Source of the DNA: Hymenobacter rubidus
Lineage (GTDB): Bacteria; Bacteroidota; Bacteroidia; Cytophagales; Hymenobacteraceae
Direction of reading: 5' to 3'
Length of the DNA: 64,000 bases
Assembly: GCF_016734815.1 (NCBI RefSeq)
Contig: NZ_JAERQF010000023.1
Location: 1-64,000, forward strand
The translations under genes and the position numbers were made by a program. The notes beneath the pieces are model-generated. The model had not been told where the DNA came from. It ran no database searches and was given only the letters and a program-made list of their open reading frames with translations. This document shows, in pieces, positions 35,353 through 42,993 of this stretch. Each line of letters begins with the position of its first letter. Within the stretch, counting starts at the first letter, position 1.

Positions 35353-35772
35353 TTATTTGCTACCGGCTTGCACGGTATCGGCATTTTTGGTGCGTAGCAG
35401 GTATATAGAGCCCATGGCTTGCGCCGGCGCGAAGCGTACCACCTCCTCCTGCAAGCCGCCGTAGCCGCAGGTCAATTCCACCACTTTGGTGTTGGCAGGC
35501 ACGCTCAGCTCAAATTCGCCTTCTGAGTTGGTTACTACTATTGTGCGGGTGCCGTGCAGCCACACGGTAGCGCCGGGCAGCACCCCCTGCTTGCCTTGTA
35601 CCACACCGTGCACTTTTTTATCGGGGGTGTTATTGGGGGTTTCTTCCGTGTCAGTTCCCGTGCTTGCTACCACCGGGGCCTCCACCCGCGTGTAGGCATA
35701 TTGTGCATGGCTGGCGGTGCCACTGAGTAGCAGCCCGAAAGCAACAATAACAGAGGTAAGGGGCGAGGCCAT
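35353..35772 (-). CDS. small exported CarboxypepD_reg-like protein (paralogue)
   Basis: A 139-residue protein with a signal peptide (MASPLTSVIVAFGLLLSGT, cut near SHA-QY). A single CarboxypepD_reg-like sandwich follows (VVQGKQGVLPGATVWLHG, then TNSEGEFELSVPANT), clearly related to the product of 34585-35070 but with a different tail and no basic stretch. It has its own promoter with both -33 and -7 boxes and its own terminator, so it is a single-gene unit. ATG 35772 begins the signal peptide; the upstream open frame does not. Function unknown. Confidence 0.82.
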   Translation of the reverse strand: MASPLTSVIVAFGLLLSGTASHAQYAYTRVEAPVVASTGTDTEETPNNTPDKKVHGVVQGKQGVLPGATVWLHGTRTIVVTNSEGEFELSVPANTKVVELTCGYGGLQEEVVRFAPAQAMGSIYLLRTKNADTVQAGSK

Positions 35773-35814
35773 ATAGAATAGAGTATGACGAAGAGTGGTT
35801 TTTATTAGACAATA

Positions 35815-35846
35815 CAAACATACAATCAGGGTAGACCTTTTTGCAA
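35815..35846 (-). promoter_or_regulatory. Bacteroidota-type promoter (-33 TTG, -7 TATGTTTG)
   Basis: On the - strand TTG (35846-35844) is followed after 21 bases by TATGTTTG (35822-35815), an ideal match to the Bacteroidota consensus. The start codon at 35772 is 43 bp further on. Confidence 0.65.
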
Positions 35847-35920
35847 GTTTTCATCAAAATAAATTCACCTTTATTCTAGGATAAACGCAATGATTGTACT
35901 TATCGGAAAGCTATATCATA

Positions 35921-35956
35921 CAAAAAGCCCCCTGGCGTCACGCAGAGGGCTTTTTG
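35921..35956. terminator. rho-independent terminator
   Basis: CAAAAAGCCC and GGGCTTTTTG flank a 16-base middle that pairs partly. On the - strand it lies about 180 bp after the sdpI-like gene, the nearest candidate it could end. Confidence 0.7.
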
Positions 35957-36134
35957 CGAAAGCTGAACTATGAAATAGTCAATATGACTGCATTTAGAAT
36001 GCTTATTATCAGTTGTATGCGATGATTTTTATGAGGGTAATATCAGCCGATATGCTTAGGCGGCAAAGCGGTCAAGACCGATGGGATGGTAGTTGCGCCC
36101 CAGCAGCCATGGGGCTGGCAATGGCCATGCAGAG

Positions 36135-36800
36135 CTAAGCGGCTTTCCGTAATTGCTCTTCTTGGCGAAAAAGGAAGTAGGAGTATGCGTAGCTAAACAG
36201 GGCCGTGGCCAGCGTAAAGCCTACAAGTATCCAATGGGTCCAGGCCACCGGAACCACCAGGGCCAGGGCGGCAATCAGGAGCCCCGCTATGCAAAACACA
36301 AAGCCGCCCACCCGATGCGTACGCGCCCAAACGGTGGGGCTTTCCAAGGTCCAGGGAGTGCGAATGCCCACAAAATAGTTCGGCTGCACCGTGGTCAGGT
36401 AGTTGCCCAGGAAGGCAAAGAATAAACCCAGCACTACTACCACGCCCCGTCCACTGGTGCTGGCCGGGTGCACGGCCGCGTGCAGACTGTAGCAGGCCAA
36501 GCCGCCCAGCAGGGCCACCACGGCCAGCCGCAGCTTCTGAAAGTTGACGCTGTCGCCGTCGAGGCGGCGCTTGGGGTCGAGGCGCGGCAGGATGCTGAAA
36601 AACAGTGCCATGCCCAGCGGCAGCCCCAAGGTGAGAAGCCACATGTTGGCGCGGTCGGTGTAGCCGTTGGGCTGGCCATCGGTGCCAAAATGGGTAGGAA
36701 TTTGGGCGGGCAGTTGGGGCCACAAGTAAGCCAGGTACAGCGACGGGGCCAGCACCACCGCCAGCGTGAGCAATTGCCAGGGCAACAGGTTCTTTTTCAT
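36135..36800 (-). CDS. sdpI: SdpI family membrane protein (DUF1648)
   Basis: A 221-residue inner membrane protein with about six membrane segments. The N-terminus has the DUF1648 pattern (LPAQIPTHFGTDGQPNGY) and the C-terminal half the SdpI pattern (LGNYLTTVQPNYFVGIRTPWTLESPTVWARTHRVGG). In Bacillus, SdpI gives immunity to the SdpC toxin and signals to SdpR; in Bacteroidota the role is unknown. The ArsR-type SdpR gene lies just upstream, 30 bp away, so the regulator-membrane protein pair is preserved. No SdpC toxin gene is nearby. Confidence 0.88.
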   Translation of the reverse strand: MKKNLLPWQLLTLAVVLAPSLYLAYLWPQLPAQIPTHFGTDGQPNGYTDRANMWLLTLGLPLGMALFFSILPRLDPKRRLDGDSVNFQKLRLAVVALLGGLACYSLHAAVHPASTSGRGVVVVLGLFFAFLGNYLTTVQPNYFVGIRTPWTLESPTVWARTHRVGGFVFCIAGLLIAALALVVPVAWTHWILVGFTLATALFSYAYSYFLFRQEEQLRKAA

Positions 36801-36830
36801 GACGCGGAATTGAAAATTGGAAAGAAAAAA

Positions 36831-37085
36831 TCAGGATTTGAACTGATACAGCCAGCCGAGCAATTCGTCAAAAACAGTCATGTTCAGCGTGTAGACCACA
36901 AATTGGCCCTGTTTCTGGCTCGTGACGAGGTCGGCCTGGCGCAGCAGGTCGAGGTGGTGGCTGATGGTGGGGGCGGAGAATTGGAATTGTTCGGCAATGG
37001 CCCCGGCCGTGGCGGGCCCGTTGCGCAGCCGCTCCAGAATGGCGCGCCGGGTGGGGTCGTTCAGGGCTTTGAAGAGGGCATTCAT
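36831..37085 (-). CDS. sdpR: ArsR family repressor, SdpR-like
   Basis: An 84-residue winged-helix protein: MNALFKALNDPTRRAILERL, then TAGAIAEQFQFSAPTISHHLDLLRQADLV as the recognition helix region, and QFVVYTLN as the wing. It has no metal-binding Cys pair, which fits the autorepressor SdpR type rather than a metal sensor. First gene of an operon with sdpI. A partial palindrome 16 bp upstream is a plausible operator. Confidence 0.9.
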   Translation of the reverse strand: MNALFKALNDPTRRAILERLRNGPATAGAIAEQFQFSAPTISHHLDLLRQADLVTSQKQGQFVVYTLNMTVFDELLGWLYQFKS

Positions 37086-37100
37086 TCGGGTGATTCAATG

Positions 37101-37118
37101 TTTAGGCAAATGTCTAAA
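37101..37118 (-). promoter_or_regulatory. candidate SdpR operator
   Basis: TTTAGGCAAATGTCTAAA is an imperfect palindrome (arms TTTAG and CTAAA) 16 bp upstream of the sdpR start. On the - strand it contains GACATTTG, one base off the TAnnTTTG box, so a repressor bound here would cover the promoter. Confidence 0.4.
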
Positions 37119-37199
37119 TAAAATGGATATAAAAAAGCGCGGCCCCTCAAAATGGAGCCGCGCCGATAAAATATTTCGAATACTATTTATAAAAGGCTG

Positions 37200-37580
37200 T
37201 TAGGCAGGTTGCTGGGCGGGAGATTCAGCAGCCTTTTCTGAAGCACGGCCCCAGGCGCTGCAGCGGCTACGCATTTGCTGGCGGAATTTTTCGCGGGCCT
37301 CGGGGCTGAGGTGTTCCATGCGGCCGGCCATGCGCTGCTGCCACTCGCGCCGCTTGCGGGCCCAGGCGGCCGACTTATTGCCCCCCGGCTTGAAGCCGAA
37401 CAGAATGCGGCTCAGCAGCAGCAGGCCGTAGGTCTGCGGCAGGTTGATGCTTGGGAGATGGAATAGCTCCGGCATCAGCCAGTTCCAGAGGGCCTGGGTA
37501 ACGAAGCCAATGACCACGAGGAAAAGCGCGGCAAAAAGAAAAAAACGGAGGCCGCGGAGCAGCCAGAATTTACGGTCCAT
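37200..37580 (-). CDS. small membrane protein of unknown function, next to sigma factor
   Basis: A 126-residue protein with one strong hydrophobic segment near the N-terminus (FFLFAALFLVVIGFVTQAL) and perhaps a second weaker one (YGLLLLSRILFGF). The C-terminal half is very basic and helical (WARKRREWQQRMAGRMEHLSP) and ends in a Pro/Ala tail. I do not recognise the family. It starts 27 bp after the stop of the sigma factor gene on the same strand, so the two are probably an operon; a link to sigma-factor control is possible but not shown by any motif. Confidence 0.7.
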   Translation of the reverse strand: MDRKFWLLRGLRFFLFAALFLVVIGFVTQALWNWLMPELFHLPSINLPQTYGLLLLSRILFGFKPGGNKSAAWARKRREWQQRMAGRMEHLSPEAREKFRQQMRSRCSAWGRASEKAAESPAQQPA

Positions 37581-37607
37581 GATAAGGGCGAAAATAACGG
37601 GAGGGAA

Positions 37608-38219
37608 TTAGTCGGTGAATAGCTCAGTGTAGAGCGTCTGCAGGCGCTTGCGCAGGTGCAACACGGCGTAGTGCTTGCGCGAAATCAGCGTTTTGAGCGG
37701 GACGCCGGTTTCTTCTTCCATTTCACGGAAGGTTTTGTCTTCCAGTTCGTGCCACACAAACACTTCGCGTTGGGCCACGGGCAGCTCGGCCAGCGCGTCG
37801 CTCAGGGCTTCCATGAGGGTTTCGCGCAACAGGCGGTTTTCGGGCGAGTCGTCGGGAGCGGGCAGCAGGTCGGCCAGCAGCAGGCCTTCGCCGTCGTCCG
37901 AAGCTTCGGCCGCGCCGAAAGCTTCTTCCAGACTCACCGGCCGCTTGCGGCGGTACAGGTCGGTGATGCGGTTGCGGGCCACCCGAAAGAGCCAGGCCGC
38001 CGCCTGCTCCACGGGCTTGAGCAGCCGGTAGCTTTCCACTAGCTCGGCGAAGACATCCTGCAGGAGGTCTTCGGCCTCGGCTTCATCGGGAATGCGGCGC
38101 CGGATGAACTGCAGCAGCCGGGGCCGCTGCTGCTGCACAGCTTCGGCAATCTGGCGGTCTTGCTGCGAAGCCGACATCGGCAGGAGGGGAGTAGGGAGCG
38201 AAAGTGCCATGGTAGTCAT
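37608..38219 (-). CDS. RNA polymerase sigma factor, ECF (sigma-70) type
   Basis: A roughly 200-residue sigma factor with region 2 (RIPDEAEAEDLLQDVFAELVESY and AAAWLFRVARNRITDLYRRKR) and region 4 (LAELPVAQREVFVWHELEDKTFREMEEETGVPLKTLISRKHYAVLHLRKRL). Between them is a longer acidic linker than in most ECF factors. It should direct RNA polymerase to a specific regulon. The start could be ATG 38219, 38210 or 38177; I give the longest ATG. No anti-sigma factor with a recognisable domain is adjacent, only the small membrane protein downstream. Confidence 0.88.
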   Translation of the reverse strand: MTTMALSLPTPLLPMSASQQDRQIAEAVQQQRPRLLQFIRRRIPDEAEAEDLLQDVFAELVESYRLLKPVEQAAAWLFRVARNRITDLYRRKRPVSLEEAFGAAEASDDGEGLLLADLLPAPDDSPENRLLRETLMEALSDALAELPVAQREVFVWHELEDKTFREMEEETGVPLKTLISRKHYAVLHLRKRLQTLYTELFTD

Positions 38220-38287
38220 TCTGAGCAATCAGACGCCGGGCGCTCGAAAATACTTTAAGAATTTTTGGGCGAGCATCTAAAGAACGG

Positions 38288-38383
38288 TCATGCTGAGCGC
38301 AGCCGAAGCATCTCTACTGCGCAACTAATCCTATTGATTGGATTACTGCTGCGGGAGAGATGCTTCGACTGCGCTCAGCATGA
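38288..38383. repeat. family 1 palindromic element
   Basis: Arms TCATGCTGAGCGCAGCCGAA and the complement ending GCGCTCAGCATGA; in the divergent region between the sigma factor and nuoK. Confidence 0.92.
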
Positions 38384-38440
38384 CGTTCTAAATCATGTGT
38401 TGCTCGCAAAAATCAAACCCTGATTTTTCGTTTTTCAGGG

Positions 38441-38448
38441 TACCTTTG
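38441..38448 (+). promoter_or_regulatory. TAnnTTTG promoter box for nuoK-nuoL
   Basis: TACCTTTG fits the -7 consensus exactly, 43 bp before the nuoK start at 38492. Just upstream, ACCCTGA and TCAGGGT form a 7-bp inverted repeat (about 38417-38442) that overlaps the box and could be an operator. Confidence 0.5.
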
Positions 38449-38491
38449 CCAGCCGGCCGGCTGCCTAATGCCCATTCGCCGGTTCTTCTGC

Positions 38492-38836
38492 ATGGACCCA
38501 ACCGTTTCCCAGACCATTCCCGAAGTCATTCGGACCGTTCCGCTTCAGTACTACGTTTTCTTCGCCTCGGCCTTGTTTGCCATCGGCGTTACGGGCGTGC
38601 TGGTTCGGCGCAATGCCATCATTATTTTCATGTGCGTCGAGCTGATGCTCAACGCGGTGAACATTCTGCTGACGGCCTTCTCGGCCTACCGCGCCGACCC
38701 CAACGGGCAGGTTTTCGTGTTCTTCATCATGGCCGTGGCCGCCGCCGAGGTATCGGTCGGGCTGGGCATCATCGTCATGATTTACCGCAACTTCCAAACC
38801 ACCGACGTCAACCTTTTGAGCCGCCTGAAGTGGTAA
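38492..38836 (+). CDS. nuoK: NADH-quinone oxidoreductase subunit K
   Basis: A 114-residue membrane subunit of complex I with three membrane segments and the conserved proton-channel Glu in IIFMCVELMLNAVNILLTA; a second Glu lies in AAAEVSVGLGIIVMIYR. The length is normal, and ATG 38492 (MDPTVSQT) is chosen over an upstream start at 38468. nuoJ, the usual upstream neighbour, is absent: the upstream gene is a sigma factor on the other strand. An exact -7 box lies 43 bp upstream. Confidence 0.93.
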   Translation: MDPTVSQTIPEVIRTVPLQYYVFFASALFAIGVTGVLVRRNAIIIFMCVELMLNAVNILLTAFSAYRADPNGQVFVFFIMAVAAAEVSVGLGIIVMIYRNFQTTDVNLLSRLKW

Positions 38837-38856
38837 TGCCAAGTTATAAAAGGCCG

Positions 38857-38943
38857 TCATGCTGAGCGCAGCCGAAGCATCTCTACTGCGCAAGTAAATG
38901 AATTACTGTTGCACGCGAGATGCTTCGGCTGCGCTCAGCATGA
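38857..38943. repeat. family 1 palindromic element
   Basis: Arms TCATGCTGAGCGCAGCCGAA and the complement ending GCGCTCAGCATGA; sits inside the nuoK-nuoL pair, 20 bp after the nuoK stop codon. Confidence 0.92.
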
Positions 38944-38971
38944 CGTTCAGTTTGTTAGCATAAATAACTCC

Positions 38972-40924
<1,953 letters not shown>

Positions 40925-40950
40925 ACCGATTCGTGCTGCCCCGTCTCACC

Positions 40951-40993
40951 AAAAGAAAACGCCACCCGCCGAATGCGGGTGGCGTTTTCTTTT
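40951..40993. terminator. rho-independent terminator of nuoL
   Basis: AAAAGAAAACGCCACCCGC and its perfect complement GCGGGTGGCGTTTTCTTTT form a 19-bp stem with a 5-base loop and a T-rich end. Confidence 0.9.
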
Positions 40994-41098
40994 GGCGGCT
41001 ATTTCTTCACTGCCGTTCCAAAACGGTGCCCTATCTAAAACGCGAGTAGAATGAGCCAACCACCTTGCTGACCCATCAATTGCAGTGAGATAAATCGC

Positions 41099-41125
41099 AT
41101 CAGTTATTTCTTATAAATAACTGAT
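41099..41125. promoter_or_regulatory. palindrome upstream of the OmpA-like gene
   Basis: ATCAGTTATTT, CTTAT loop, AAATAACTGAT: perfect 11-bp arms in an AT-rich region about 150 bp before the start codon. Possible operator or RNA hairpin. Confidence 0.4.
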
Positions 41126-41271
41126 TAACAGATTTTTAATTAAATAAATTTATAAAACCAGTAACTGGAGACAGCAACTTTTTTAGGTAGGAGGGGTATA
41201 GGAGCACATCCAAAACAGGACTCCTGACCTGCGAGGACTTGTGCATCTATTCCCACCATCTCATAAGAAAT

Positions 41272-42891
41272 ATGTCTTTAAAACCTCAACTCCTTCAGGG
41301 CTTGGCGTTGGCAACTGTTGTGCTTAGTAGCACGGCGCCTTCGGCTCAGGCCCAAACGGCTGACAAAAAAACTGCTCTTAGCGGCTGGGTCAGCTCCTTG
41401 CAATACGCCGGTAACCAAGGCTCCGACTTCTGGAACCGCAGCGGCGTCGATATTGAAGTTGGGGGCGGCGGCGGCATCACGCGCTACCTCTCGCCATCGT
41501 TCGACCTGGGCGTGTACGGCAACTACGAGACGTACAAGTTTTCCGGCAGCTTCAACAGCACCCCCGCCAACTTCGAAGCGCGGACTGGCATGATTGACCT
41601 GGGGCTGAAGCTGAAGCTGAACAACGGTAAAATCCTCAAGGAAAATTCGTTCATCCAGCCCTACCTGATGGCCGGCCCGGGCCTGTTTCTAACGAACAGC
41701 ACCGGTACGGTGAAAGCCCCTGGCCAGGCCGTATCGACTCCTTTCTTCCGGCAGATTCGGCGGGGCGAAGTGTATGGCGCCGCCGGCCTGCGCTTCCGCT
41801 TGTCGCCCTCGGTGTTTGCCGACTTGCAGACCGGCTACCACTACCCCTTCAGCGACGAGGTGGACGGCGTGGTGCAAAACGAGTCGGATAGCCGCAACGA
41901 CCGGTTCTTACTGCACCAGGTAGGCATTACGGTGGCCTTTGGGCAGATGAAGGACGAGGACAAAGACGGCGTTTCGGACAAGAAGGACAAATGCCCCGGC
42001 ACCCCGGCTGGCGTGGCCGTGGACCCCAACGGCTGCCCGCTGGATAAGGACGGCGACGGCGTGCCCGACTACCAGGATAAGTGCCCCGACGTGAAAGGCG
42101 TGGCTGCCCTGCAGGGCTGCCCCGACCGCGACGGTGACGGCGTAACCGATGCCGACGACGCTTGCCCCGACACCCCCGGCAAGGCCGAGCTACGCGGCTG
42201 CCCCGACGCCGACAACGACGGCGTGATTGACCAGAACGATAAGTGCCCCGGCACCCCCGCCGGCGTGCGCGTCGATGCCAGCGGCTGCCCGCTCGACCGC
42301 GACGGTGACGGCGTCCCCGACTACCAGGACCGTTGCCCCGACCGCGCCGGCCCGGCCAGCAACAAAGGCTGCCCGGAGGTGAAAGCCGAAACCAAAAAGC
42401 GCCTGCAAGAAGCCACGAAGTACATCAACTTCGAGTTCAACAAGGCCGTGCTGTTGCCCAGCTCGTACCCCACGCTGAAGGACCTGGCCGCCGTAATGAC
42501 TGAGTACCCCGACTACACGCTGAGCATTGCCGGCCACACCGACAGCAAAGGCGACGACAACTACAACCTGCGCCTCTCCGACGACCGCGCGGCTTCGGCC
42601 CGTACCTACATGCTGAGCCAGGCCGTGCCCGCTGACCGCATTGTGTCGCATGGTTTCGGCGAAACCAAGCCGATTGCCGACAACGCCACCGATGCCGGCC
42701 GCGCCGTGAACCGTCGCGTGGAATTCGACCTCTACCTCACCGGCGACCCCAACTCGGCCGAAGTGAAGTACGGCCCGGCCCCGACCATCCAGCCCGAACC
42801 GGTGAAAGCCGCCCCGGTGAAAAAGGCTCCGGCCAAGAAAGCCCCGGCGCGCAAGGCGCCGGTGAAAAAAGCCCCCGCCAAGCGCAAGTAG
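41272..42891 (+). CDS. OmpA family protein with TSP3 calcium-binding repeats
   Basis: A 539-residue outer membrane protein. Signal peptide MSLKPQLLQGLALATVVLS, cut near AQA. Residues about 25-220 form an eight-stranded-type beta-barrel. About 228-370 hold five thrombospondin type 3 repeats (DxDxDGVxDxxDxCP), which bind calcium. About 372-490 form an OmpA peptidoglycan-binding domain (NFEFNKAVLLPSSYPTL, AGHTDSKGDD, NRRVEFDLY). A Lys/Ala/Pro-rich tail (repeats of APVKK and APAKK) ends the protein, an unusual addition. A strong terminator follows. Confidence 0.92.
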   Translation: MSLKPQLLQGLALATVVLSSTAPSAQAQTADKKTALSGWVSSLQYAGNQGSDFWNRSGVDIEVGGGGGITRYLSPSFDLGVYGNYETYKFSGSFNSTPANFEARTGMIDLGLKLKLNNGKILKENSFIQPYLMAGPGLFLTNSTGTVKAPGQAVSTPFFRQIRRGEVYGAAGLRFRLSPSVFADLQTGYHYPFSDEVDGVVQNESDSRNDRFLLHQVGITVAFGQMKDEDKDGVSDKKDKCPGTPAGVAVDPNGCPLDKDGDGVPDYQDKCPDVKGVAALQGCPDRDGDGVTDADDACPDTPGKAELRGCPDADNDGVIDQNDKCPGTPAGVRVDASGCPLDRDGDGVPDYQDRCPDRAGPASNKGCPEVKAETKKRLQEATKYINFEFNKAVLLPSSYPTLKDLAAVMTEYPDYTLSIAGHTDSKGDDNYNLRLSDDRAASARTYMLSQAVPADRIVSHGFGETKPIADNATDAGRAVNRRVEFDLYLTGDPNSAEVKYGPAPTIQPEPVKAAPVKKAPAKKAPARKAPVKKAPAKRK

Positions 42892-42910
42892 CCGACGAGC
42901 CTAAACAAGC

Positions 42911-42943
42911 AAAAAGGCCTGCTCTCAACGAGCAGGCCTTTTT
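42911..42943. terminator. bidirectional rho-independent terminator
   Basis: AAAAAGGCCTGCTC, loop TCAAC, GAGCAGGCCTTTTT; lies between the convergent OmpA-like and TonB receptor genes. Confidence 0.9.
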
Positions 42944-42993
42944 TGTGTCCACTGGCTGCGTTCCATCGCGCCCCGTCCGCCAGCACTTGGCGT

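Larger units (their letters stand above)
35773..36134. other. AT-rich intergenic region
   Basis: It holds the promoter of the small gene at 35353-35772 and a terminator at 35921-35956. The stretch 35960-36130 shows no convincing gene or motif. Confidence 0.6.
40925..41271. other. intergenic region with terminator and AT-rich OmpA promoter region
   Basis: It contains the nuoL terminator (40951-40993), an AT-rich stretch (41085-41165) with a palindrome at 41099-41125, and a TAAATTTA near-match to the -7 box at 41145. The leader to the OmpA start is then about 110 bases. No gene. Confidence 0.6.
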
